34,088 nucleotides of DNA from Prevotella sp. (GTDB taxonomy: Bacteria > Bacteroidota > Bacteroidia > Bacteroidales > Bacteroidaceae). The notes under the pieces were generated by a model. The model had not been told where the DNA came from. It did no database searches and worked only from the letters and a program-made list of their open reading frames with translations. The stretch's first letter is position 1; each line of letters starts with the position of its first letter. Location: NCBI GenBank assembly GCA_016283605.1, contig JAEENF010000158.1:1-34088 (forward strand), written 5' to 3'. Of the stretch, positions 15,513 to 22,873 are shown piece by piece. Position numbers and translations under genes: made by a program.

Positions 15513-17180
15513 ATGATTACCTGGACAAACAAGATAAGGCGCATGGTGAATGGTGTAATACTATTCACTATTCACTGTTCACTATTCACTGTACTTTCTT
15601 CCTGTTCTCTCGACGAGAATCCGAAGGACCAAATTCCGGAGGAAGAGGCTTATGCCGATGCCGGGGCGTTGTACCGCAATACCGTAGCGACGCTCTATAA
15701 CTATATCGGTGGGGCAACAGACGGACAAGGATTACAAGGCACCTGTCGCGGCATCTATGACCTGCAAACGTTCGGCTCTGACGAGGCGATGATTCCCACA
15801 CGCGGCACAGACTGGTATGACGGTGGCATCTGGCAAGAGCTGTACCGTCACGACTGGACACCGGGACACCCGATGCTCGGTAATGCATGGTCGTATCTCT
15901 ATAAGGTGATCACCCTCTGCAACCGTTCACTGGAACTGTTGGAGTCGCATCAGCACCTGTTGGACGAAACAGACTATCTGGACTATACCGCTGAGGTACG
16001 CGCCCTGAGAGCTATCTATTACTGGTATCTGATGGACCTCTTCGGACGGGTGCCGATTATCACCACCACCAAGACGTCACTGAGTCAGTTGGAACAGATG
16101 CCCCGCAGCCAGGTGTTCAAATTCGTGGCCAGCGAACTGCAACAGGTAGTATCCCAACTCCCACAAAGGAGAAGTACGAGACAAGACGACTTCTACGGCA
16201 GAGTATCCAATGCCGTTGCCTGTTTTGTGCTGGCAAAGTTGATGCTGAATGCGGAGGTCTATACCGATGATGACTGGACAGACGGAGATCGTCCTGACGG
16301 CAGCACAATAAGGTTTTCTGTGGAAGGTGAGACGATGAACGCCTGGGAAGCCACCATCTTCTACTGCGAGAAGTTGAAGGATGCGGGTTACAAGTTAGAG
16401 CCAATCTATACCAATAATTTCGAGGTACACAACGAGAATTCCAGCGAGAATATCTGGACCATCCCAATGGATAAGGACCTTTATTACAACGAGATGCAGT
16501 ACCACTTCCGCTCCTGGCACTATCGTCATGCAGCAGCCTTCGGATTCACGGGTGAGAACGGTGCCTGCGCCACCAAGCACACACTTCAGATCTTCGGCTA
16601 TGACACCGATGAAGAGGACAAGCGCTTCCTTTTTAATTACTACGAAGGCGTCGTCACCGATAATAACAGTCATCTCGTACTCGACCGCAACGGCAATATA
16701 TTAGAATATAAGCCGTGGGAGGTAGAACTCGACCTGAGCGGCAGTCCTTACTTGGAAACAGCCGGTGCCCGTATGGGCAAATACATAGTGGACAAAAACG
16801 CCACGAAGGATGGTAAACTTATGGACAACGATATCGTGCTCTTCCGATATTCTGACGTGCTGCTGATGCAGGCAGAGGCCTTGTTGCGTAATGGACAGGC
16901 AGCGGAAGGACAGGCATATTTCGATGCCGTGCGTGATCGTGTGGATGCACCAGATCGTCCCCTCACCCTGCAAAACCTGCTGGATGAGCGTCTGCTGGAG
17001 CTGTGCTGGGAGGGTTGGCGACGACAGGACCTGATCCGTTTCGGACAATATGAGAGTCTCTTCATGGGTGACCAGTGGGATGCAAAGGTGGATGAGAGCG
17101 ATGGGCACACCACCGTATTCCCCATTCCCGGAGGAATGATAGACTTCAATCCCAATCTGACACAGAACGAGGGATACTGA
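15513..17180 (+). CDS. SusD/RagB-family substrate-binding lipoprotein
   Basis: 555 residues. The lipobox is LSSC (Cys31), followed by SLDENP. Starts at 15513 (with K/R residues in the n-region) or 15543 are possible; I prefer 15513. The hydrophobic core of the signal peptide (ILFTIHCSLFTVL) is encoded by a heptamer tandem repeat. SusD hallmarks are present: RALRAIYYWYLMDLFGRVPII near 160-180, and a C-terminal helical region RYSDVLLMQAEALLR, LLDERLLELCWEGWRRQDLIRFG (about 445-520). SusD forms the lid of the SusC barrel on the cell surface. No glycoside hydrolase, surface glycan-binding protein or regulator is adjacent, so this pair is an orphan as regards polysaccharide loci. A hairpin at the stop overlaps the end of cysS. 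Confidence 0.95.
   Translation: MITWTNKIRRMVNGVILFTIHCSLFTVLSSCSLDENPKDQIPEEEAYADAGALYRNTVATLYNYIGGATDGQGLQGTCRGIYDLQTFGSDEAMIPTRGTDWYDGGIWQELYRHDWTPGHPMLGNAWSYLYKVITLCNRSLELLESHQHLLDETDYLDYTAEVRALRAIYYWYLMDLFGRVPIITTTKTSLSQLEQMPRSQVFKFVASELQQVVSQLPQRRSTRQDDFYGRVSNAVACFVLAKLMLNAEVYTDDDWTDGDRPDGSTIRFSVEGETMNAWEATIFYCEKLKDAGYKLEPIYTNNFEVHNENSSENIWTIPMDKDLYYNEMQYHFRSWHYRHAAAFGFTGENGACATKHTLQIFGYDTDEEDKRFLFNYYEGVVTDNNSHLVLDRNGNILEYKPWEVELDLSGSPYLETAGARMGKYIVDKNATKDGKLMDNDIVLFRYSDVLLMQAEALLRNGQAAEGQAYFDAVRDRVDAPDRPLTLQNLLDERLLELCWEGWRRQDLIRFGQYESLFMGDQWDAKVDESDGHTTVFPIPGGMIDFNPNLTQNEGY
15561..15595 (+). repeat. Heptamer tandem repeat coding the SusD signal peptide (unit ctattca)
   Basis: Units ctattca (15561, 15568), ctgttca (15575), ctattca (15582), ctgtact (15589). 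They are read in frame as the hydrophobic stretch FTIHCSLFTV. Just upstream, 15544-15557 holds two related units (tggtgaa, tggtgta) coding MVNGV. Confidence 0.85.
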
Positions 17181-17198
17181 TTAGTATTTCACTAATCA
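17178..17198. terminator. Hairpin shared by the susD and cysS stop codons
   Basis: Arms tgattagt (17178-17185) and actaatca (17191-17198) are perfect complements with a 5-base loop. The left arm starts at the susD TGA and the right arm ends at the cysS stop (17196-17198, minus). It is AT-rich and lacks a long T-tract, so it is a weak candidate for a bidirectional terminator. Confidence 0.45.
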
Positions 17199-18704
17199 CT
17201 TATTCAGTTTCCAGGTGACGCCGTCCTTGGTGTCCTTGACCTCAAAGCCTGCGGCGGCAAGTTCGTCACGGATCTTGTCGCTGGTGGCCCAGTCCTTATC
17301 GGCTTTAGCCTTTGCACGGAGCTCAAGCACCATGTCTACAACCTTTCCGAAAGCCTCCTCGCGAGTGTTTCCTCCATTGACCATTGAACATTGACCATTA
17401 GTCATCGAGAGGCCGAGGATGTCGAATGCGAAGAGGTGCATCGTCTCGGAGAGTTCCTTCAGGCAGTCGGCACAGATGGTGGCCTTGTGGTCTACGAGCT
17501 TATTGATGACGGTGCAGGCCTCGAAGAGGTGACTGATGACCTGCGGTGTGGCGAGGTCGTCGTTCATGGCGTCGTAACACTTCTGGCGCAGATCCTTCAC
17601 CACCTTTTCGGTCTCGGCATCGCACTTGTCACTTACCTGGATACGCTCAAGGTCGCTGATGGCGTTCATCAGTTTCTCCAGTCCACGCTCAGCGGCTACG
17701 AGGGCTTCATTGGAGAAGTCAACGGTACCACGATAGTGTGCACTCAAAACAAAGAAACGGATGGTCATGGGTGAATAAGCTTTCTCCAATAGCGGATGAT
17801 TGCCTGTAAAGAACTGCTCGAGGGTAATGAAATTATTATACGACTTACCCATCTTCTGACCATTGATGGTAAGCATATTGTTGTGCATCCAGTATTTCAC
17901 GGCAGGATGCCCCATAGATGCCTGCGCCTGCGCAATCTCACACTCATGATGTGGGAACACGAGGTCGAGGCCGCCACCGTGGATATCGAATTCCTCACCC
18001 AGATACTTGCGTCCCATAGCTGTACACTCGCAGTGCCAGCCAGGGAATCCGTCACTCCAAGGTGATGGCCATCGCATGATGTGCTCGGGCTGTGCCTTCT
18101 TCCAAAGGGCAAAGTCTGCCTGATTTTTCTTCTCGCCAACACCGTCGAGGTTTTCGCGCGAAGCATCCTTGATATTCTCCAACGAGCGTCCGCTGAGGAT
18201 GCCGTACTTGAATTTCTTATTGTAGGCCTCGATATCGAAATAGATGCTGCCATTGCTCTCATAGGCAAAACCGTTATCCAGGATTTGCTGTACCAACTGC
18301 TGCTGTTCGATAATATGACCTGAAGCATGGGGTTCGATAGAAGGGCGCAACACGTTCAACGCATCCATATACTGATGGTAACGGTTAGTGTAGTACTGGG
18401 CAATCTCCATGGGTTCCAACTGCTCCACACGCGCTTTCTTGGCAATCTTATCCTCACCCTCATCGGCATCGTGCTCCAGATGGCCTACATCGGTGATGTT
18501 ACGGACGTAACGCACCTTATAGCCCAAGTGTTTCAGATAACGGAACACCAGGTCGAAGGTAATGGCAGGACGTGCGTGACCCAGATGGGGATCACCGTAT
18601 ACTGTAGGTCCACAGACATACATGCCCACATTGGGGGCGTGAAGTGGCTCGAAACGCTCTTTCTGACGCGTCAGCGTATTGTAAATAACCAGTTTTGAAT
18701 CCAT
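17196..18704 (-). CDS. cysS: Cysteinyl-tRNA synthetase
   Basis: 502 residues. It charges tRNA-Cys with cysteine. The class I motifs are HLGH (40-43, in [10 protein letters not shown]) and KMGKS (284-288). Zinc-site residues are Cys31 ([10 protein letters not shown]), Cys225 ([10 protein letters not shown]) and the PHHE region at 251-254. The anticodon-binding helical domain occupies the C-terminal third. Residues about 434-445 ([12 protein letters not shown]) are not typical of the family and are encoded by a heptamer tandem repeat, in the segment just before the final helices. The gene has its own promoter (18725-18757) and is convergent with susD. Confidence 0.97.
   Translation of the reverse strand: MDSKLVIYNTLTRQKERFEPLHAPNVGMYVCGPTVYGDPHLGHARPAITFDLVFRYLKHLGYKVRYVRNITDVGHLEHDADEGEDKIAKKARVEQLEPMEIAQYYTNRYHQYMDALNVLRPSIEPHASGHIIEQQQLVQQILDNGFAYESNGSIYFDIEAYNKKFKYGILSGRSLENIKDASRENLDGVGEKKNQADFALWKKAQPEHIMRWPSPWSDGFPGWHCECTAMGRKYLGEEFDIHGGGLDLVFPHHECEIAQAQASMGHPAVKYWMHNNMLTINGQKMGKSYNNFITLEQFFTGNHPLLEKAYSPMTIRFFVLSAHYRGTVDFSNEALVAAERGLEKLMNAISDLERIQVSDKCDAETEKVVKDLRQKCYDAMNDDLATPQVISHLFEACTVINKLVDHKATICADCLKELSETMHLFAFDILGLSMTNGQCSMVNGGNTREEAFGKVVDMVLELRAKAKADKDWATSDKIRDELAAAGFEVKDTKDGVTWKLNK
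17374..17401 (-). repeat. Heptamer tandem repeat inside cysS (unit ccattga)
   Basis: Plus-strand units ccattga (17374, 17381), acattga (17388) and ccattag (17395). Translated on the minus strand they give [11 protein letters not shown], a non-conserved linker. This is a third sequence family, but with the same 7-bp period. Confidence 0.85.
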
Positions 18705-18724
18705 AATCTAATCAGTTTTTGGGC

Positions 18725-18757
18725 ACAAAGGTACAGCAAATCGCTCAAACCACCAAA
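18725..18757 (-). promoter_or_regulatory. Bacteroidota-type promoter of cysS
   Basis: On the minus strand TTTG (18754-18757) and TACCTTTGT (18725-18733) are separated by 20 bp and lie 20 bp upstream of the cysS ATG (18704). Confidence 0.7.
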
Positions 18758-18795
18758 TTTTCCTTAAATTTCTTTTAAGTTTCGATGAAATGTCG

Positions 18796-18804
18796 TATCT
18801 TTGC
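18796..18804 (+). promoter_or_regulatory. -7 promoter element of the DUF3857 gene
   Basis: TATCTTTGC is an exact TAnnTTTGC match 26 bp before the ATG at 18831. A clear -33 TTTG is not visible at the right distance (only T-rich sequence near 18773). Confidence 0.55.
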
Positions 18805-18830
18805 ATCGACTATCAACAAAGTGTAACAAA

Positions 18831-20810
18831 ATGAAACTTAACGTATTAAAACTATTCCTTTTTATGACGATGATGTGCCAAGTGGCTATGGCACAGGACA
18901 ACGTCAATCTGAAATTCGGCAAACCCACCAAGGAAGAAATGCAGATGACGATTTACGAGGCTGAGCCTGACGCTGAGGCCGTAGTATTGTGTCGTCTGAC
19001 GGATGTGGAATATACCGTGCAGACCACCAGCTTTTTGGTGGACTATCGTGAGAAGTGCCGCATCAAGGTGCTGAAACCTAGTGGCGCCCGCTTTGCGAAG
19101 GTTGTCGTACCTTTCCAGAAGAACATGTCAGCATATAACATCGGTGGCTCGAAAATCACAGCCATGTCACTTCCAAAACCTGGAGGTAGTTCCGACTCCT
19201 ATTTCGAGGGAGAGGGCGTCTCTATGACTGAACAAATCTTTGACGCCAGTGCTGATGAGATGGTGGAGAGTATCAAGGCCACGGCCTTCAACCAGGAAGG
19301 TGGCAAGGTGGTGAAGACATCGCTGAAGAAAAGTGACATCGTAACGACAAAGATTGACGAACAGAACTATCAAGTGGAGTTTACCGTTCCTAACGTAAAA
19401 GAGGGTACGGTGATCGAATACGAGTACAATATCCACAGTCAGTTATTCTGGACATTGCGCGACTGGTATGCCCAAGGCGAGATACCCGTGGTCTATGCAA
19501 AACTGGATATGAATATTCCTAACTACCTGATTTTTAATATCGAGGATCACGGCATCCAGCGTCTGACATATACCTGTACGATGGGAAGTCTGAAATTCAA
19601 GGTGGTCAGCGACCCACTGGCTAATCCTATGACTGTAAACACCAACCATTACGTCTATACCGGCCGCAACCTGAAAGGTATGCCGAAGGACGACTATGTG
19701 TGGAATATTCAAGACCACTGTGCAGGCATCACAGCCGAACTGAAGACCTACCGTCTGCCAGGCATGAACCAGATGGACTATGCCAAGACTTGGGAACAGA
19801 TTGACGAAATGTTGCTCGACGATGATGACTTTGGCAAACAGACAGCCAACCACAGTCCGCTGCGCGAGACTCTGGAGACTGCTAAAGTAAAAGACATCAC
19901 CAACGAACAAGAACGGGCGGCAGAGGTTTGTCGTCAGGTCTTGAACCACGTAAAATGGAACGGAAAATACGAAATACATCCTGAGAACACCAGTGAAACA
20001 CTAAAGAAAGGCGAGGGCACCAATGCCGATATCAACATGCTACTGATCCAGTCGCTTTGCGATGCGGGGTTGCAGGCCTATCCCGTTGTGCTCCGTGAGC
20101 GCAACAAGGGACTGCTACCCTATAACTTCCCCTCGCTCAGCAAGTTGTCGACCTATGTGGTGGGCATCAAATACAGCAATGGGGCATTGGCCTATATCGA
20201 TGCCTCATCGAAGGCCGGACACCTGAATGCGCTGCCAGAGGTGCTACAGGTGGAGAAAGCACGTCTGATTGCCAAGGGCAAGGGTAGCACATGGGTGAAC
20301 CTCCAAAAGATATCACGTGCACAGACGGCTACTACTATCGTTGCCGTGCTCGATGCCGATGGGAAGCTCACGGGGACACAGACCACTCTCAACAAGACTT
20401 TAGATACCAAAGAGGAGGTGGCATTCACCAAACAAGGCGAAGTGAAGGACGACAAGATCTATATCAACCCCTTCTACACCGCTCCGATAGAGAAGAACCC
20501 GTTTACTGCCGAGACGAGAATCATGCCCGTAGAGTTCCCATCAGAGCTCTCTGAGCAGATGACAATCGACATCACCCTGCCCGAGGGTTACGTGTTGGAG
20601 AGTGAACCTTGGAAGATCGTTGCCACGACGCCTGATAAAGGCATCGAAGGCCGACTGGTCACCACCACTTCTGAAAAGATGACCCGTGTAAGATATCTGT
20701 TTAACATCAATAAGGTGTCACATTCTGAAAAGAACTATGACACCTTACGAGGAATCTTCGATCTGATATCGAAACGCAGCGCGGAACCGCTGATCTTTAA
20801 GAAGAATTAG
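18831..20810 (+). CDS. Exported DUF3857/transglutaminase-like protein, catalytic cysteine not evident
   Basis: 659 residues from ATG 18831. Signal peptide at 1-22 (MKLNVLKLFLFMTMMCQVAMA). Residues about 40-260 fit DUF3857 (VEYTVQTTSFLVDYREKCRIKVL, VPNVKEGTVIEYEYNI). A transglutaminase-like core follows at about 365-465 (AAEVCRQVLNHVKWNGKY, EGTNADINMLLIQSLCDAGLQAYPVVL, AYIDASSKAGHL). Where active members have GDCKD with the nucleophile Cys, this one has GEGTNADI, so it is probably not a working transglutaminase. The C-terminal third is beta-rich and unassigned. Bacteroidota carry many such proteins, with no firm role known to me. The gene stands alone and its stop overlaps that of the convergent 20807 gene. 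Confidence 0.85.
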   Translation: MKLNVLKLFLFMTMMCQVAMAQDNVNLKFGKPTKEEMQMTIYEAEPDAEAVVLCRLTDVEYTVQTTSFLVDYREKCRIKVLKPSGARFAKVVVPFQKNMSAYNIGGSKITAMSLPKPGGSSDSYFEGEGVSMTEQIFDASADEMVESIKATAFNQEGGKVVKTSLKKSDIVTTKIDEQNYQVEFTVPNVKEGTVIEYEYNIHSQLFWTLRDWYAQGEIPVVYAKLDMNIPNYLIFNIEDHGIQRLTYTCTMGSLKFKVVSDPLANPMTVNTNHYVYTGRNLKGMPKDDYVWNIQDHCAGITAELKTYRLPGMNQMDYAKTWEQIDEMLLDDDDFGKQTANHSPLRETLETAKVKDITNEQERAAEVCRQVLNHVKWNGKYEIHPENTSETLKKGEGTNADINMLLIQSLCDAGLQAYPVVLRERNKGLLPYNFPSLSKLSTYVVGIKYSNGALAYIDASSKAGHLNALPEVLQVEKARLIAKGKGSTWVNLQKISRAQTATTIVAVLDADGKLTGTQTTLNKTLDTKEEVAFTKQGEVKDDKIYINPFYTAPIEKNPFTAETRIMPVEFPSELSEQMTIDITLPEGYVLESEPWKIVATTPDKGIEGRLVTTTSEKMTRVRYLFNINKVSHSEKNYDTLRGIFDLISKRSAEPLIFKKN

Positions 20811-22708
20811 TATTCCAGTCCAATGTAGCTGTGGGCGGGGAGCTTGAGGGCGAAGACAGTAGCGCCATGGTGGCTGAAATAGCGGCCACGAAAGTAACGG
20901 TTCGGGGCGGACTGTTCCTCCTGGGGTTGGAGGGTCTCGCCGGTGAGGAGGTTGCGCAGCGACGACACCTTCGCGTTGATGATGACATTCACCGAGACGG
21001 CCTCATCGTTGAAGTTCTCGACGACGAGCGTGCGGTTGTCGTAGGGGAAGAGGGCTACCTTCGAGGGACCTTCGATATAAGCCCCGGCATCGAGACTCAT
21101 GGTACGGCGGATGACGTTGAGGGCCTGTGCGGGATAGTCGTAGAGGTTGCCGAAGTCGTCGGGGATGGTGAGCACGAAGAGGGTGCCCTTGGAGTAGGTG
21201 TTACGCAGCAGGATGGGATAGCCGGAGACACCACCATTGAGCGGACGGCCTGCGGAGACCACCTCCCAGGCATCGTTGGTGAAGTACTTCACCTGCGGGA
21301 TGATAAACTCACGCTCGGACTTGCCCTGCCAGCCGAAGTCGTTGACGATGGCCTTCAGGTCGCCACAGTAGAGTTCGCAGACATCAGCGAGCTCCTCGCG
21401 AATGGCTTTCAGAAGTCCGGTGGTGACGATGACATCGCCACCCTTACGGAGCTGGGCCTTGATCTTCTCCACAATCTGCGGGTCTTTCGCGGCCTGCTCG
21501 GTGAGGAGAATCTGCTGACGGTCGGTGAGGAACTGGGGGTACATGTCCATCGGCAGTCCGATCATACCGAGGTAGTTCTGCAGGAAGTCCTCGCCGGAGG
21601 AGTGCCAGGGTTTGTAACTGGCGATTCCGACGGGACGGCCGAGCTTACCTACAAGGGCATCGGTCTGCTGGAGGGTGACACTGGCGAAACGGGCCATCGT
21701 CGTGGGCGTGACGCTCTTGCCGTTCTTCGTGAAGGGTGCCACCATCTCGTCGTAACGGAAACTGTTGCCGCCGGCATCCTGCCACGCCCTACGCATCATC
21801 TCAGGCTGAATCTTCACGTCGTGGAGCTGCATGTAGTTCCAGAGGATGATCTCGGGGGTCTTCGCCAGCATCGTCAGATGAAGCTGTTCGGCGTAACGGT
21901 CCATGCTCATGTTGATGCCGCCGGCATCCACCCAGCCACCGCCATTTTTGCCAGGTGCGATATTGTCGAAGTAGCGGATGATGTTATAGCTGAGATAGTT
22001 CTGCAAGTGCTGCGCCGAGCCTGGGTCACGGGTCTCGGTACCTGTCCAGATGCCGTCAAAATAGAGGGGTTCTTCCTCGAGGTTGAAGCCGAGACCGTGG
22101 AAGTGGTCATACCAATTAGGATACTTGATGATGACCTTCACTTTCGGGTTGACTTTCTTCGCTGGTTCCACGACGAGTTCGCGACCGGCATCGGCCATGA
22201 GGCGCAGACGGTATTCCGTCCAGCTTTTCGTGCCCTTGGCGGCAATCTCATCATCGTTCTTCAAGTCGATGAAGAAGAAGTCGTCGAGGATGAAATCGTC
22301 GAAGAGTTTCGCGGTGAACTCTGCAACTTCTTTCACAGTCTGGCGCTCGTTGGCGCGGGCATAGCTGTAGGTTTCGAAGTCCTTAGGCTCCGAGCGGGTG
22401 TAGGTAATACCACCGCCCACCTCAAGGCCTTTCGACAGGAAGAACTTCTTCACTTTCTGCATGGTCTTCTCATCGACGGTGAACGCGTCACGGTGGGTCT
22501 CGAGGTAGATCTTATCGAGGTCTACCTGTGAGCTCACGGTCTCCCACGTCGCATTGAGGAACTTTTCATCTGCCATCCGCGCCACATCCTGCGCACGGAT
22601 ATACGATGACACCTTGAAATTCTGATACTTGCCTTTTCCCATAACAGGCATTGTGGCCAAAACGGCTGCTCCTACTAAAAGCATTCTGCTCATCATTTTA
22701 CTTATCAT
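20807..22708 (-). CDS. Exported putative glycoside hydrolase with GH42-like layout, family not recognised
   Basis: 633 residues with a signal peptide (1-24). Residues about 30-345 look like a TIM barrel: VGGGITYT near 97-104, DDFILDDFFFIDL at 137-149, VIIKYPNWYDHFHGLG near 192-207, YFDGIWTGTETRD near 216-228, and PEIILWNY near 285-292. Acidic residues at strand ends (DDFFF, GTETRD) are possible catalytic groups, but I cannot assign them. Residues about 350-500 resemble a GATase-like trimerisation domain as in GH42 (LRKGGDVIVTTGLLKAI). A C-terminal beta-sandwich follows (VALFPYDNRTLVVENFN). I cannot name the family. It is last in the minus-strand carbohydrate block, separated from GH3 by an AraC remnant, and its stop overlaps the convergent DUF3857 stop. 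Confidence 0.75.
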   Translation of the reverse strand: MISKMMSRMLLVGAAVLATMPVMGKGKYQNFKVSSYIRAQDVARMADEKFLNATWETVSSQVDLDKIYLETHRDAFTVDEKTMQKVKKFFLSKGLEVGGGITYTRSEPKDFETYSYARANERQTVKEVAEFTAKLFDDFILDDFFFIDLKNDDEIAAKGTKSWTEYRLRLMADAGRELVVEPAKKVNPKVKVIIKYPNWYDHFHGLGFNLEEEPLYFDGIWTGTETRDPGSAQHLQNYLSYNIIRYFDNIAPGKNGGGWVDAGGINMSMDRYAEQLHLTMLAKTPEIILWNYMQLHDVKIQPEMMRRAWQDAGGNSFRYDEMVAPFTKNGKSVTPTTMARFASVTLQQTDALVGKLGRPVGIASYKPWHSSGEDFLQNYLGMIGLPMDMYPQFLTDRQQILLTEQAAKDPQIVEKIKAQLRKGGDVIVTTGLLKAIREELADVCELYCGDLKAIVNDFGWQGKSEREFIIPQVKYFTNDAWEVVSAGRPLNGGVSGYPILLRNTYSKGTLFVLTIPDDFGNLYDYPAQALNVIRRTMSLDAGAYIEGPSKVALFPYDNRTLVVENFNDEAVSVNVIINAKVSSLRNLLTGETLQPQEEQSAPNRYFRGRYFSHHGATVFALKLPAHSYIGLEY

Positions 22709-22730
22709 ATCTGTTTGTTTTAAAATATTA

Positions 22731-22847
22731 TTACTTCTTCAGATAGTCTGTTGGCGTGCTATTGTATAGCATCTTAAAGTAGTGTGAAAACTGTTTAGGC
22801 GAGAGTCCAACCATCTGGGTCCTCTTTATTATCCGTCTTATAAATTC
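22731..22847 (-). pseudogene. C-terminal remnant of an AraC-family transcriptional regulator
   Basis: Read on the minus strand, 38 codons stay open from an in-frame TGA (22848-22850) to a TAA (22731-22733). They include VGLSPKQFSHYFK and NSTPTDYLKK, which match the second helix-turn-helix of the AraC/XylS family (VGFSSPSYFSRVFKK...G.TPSEYR). There is no start codon and no sensor or first HTH, so this is the last piece of a decayed or deleted regulator. It ends 22 bp upstream of the 20807-22708 gene and is too short to have been found as an ORF. It suggests that this gene was once next to its own regulator. Confidence 0.8.
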
Positions 22848-22854
22848 TCAACAT

Positions 22855-22866
22855 CCGAGGCTTCAG
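22855..22866. repeat. Small inverted repeat after the GH3 stop
   Basis: aggct-tc-agcct forms a 5-bp stem with a 2-base loop, too tight for a standard hairpin, shortly downstream of the GH3 stop codon on the minus strand. There is no T-tract, so it is not a convincing terminator. Confidence 0.25.
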
Positions 22867-22873
22867 CCTACAA

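Noticed and set aside
17374-17401. Tandem repeats as a possible CRISPR or phage attachment site
   Set aside because: Units are only 7 bp with no spacers, and no integrase, cas gene or phage gene is in the window.
20831-22531. Long plus-strand open frame (566 codons) opposite the GH42-like gene
   Set aside because: It is an antisense shadow: the minus-strand protein has a signal peptide and a coherent domain layout, while the plus-strand translation has acidic, low-complexity composition and no recognisable motif.
22709-22873. Search for an intact regulator or small RNA in the GH3/GH-like gap
   Set aside because: Only the AraC C-terminal remnant and a tiny inverted repeat are visible; no promoter of the TAnnTTTG type or stable RNA fold was found.
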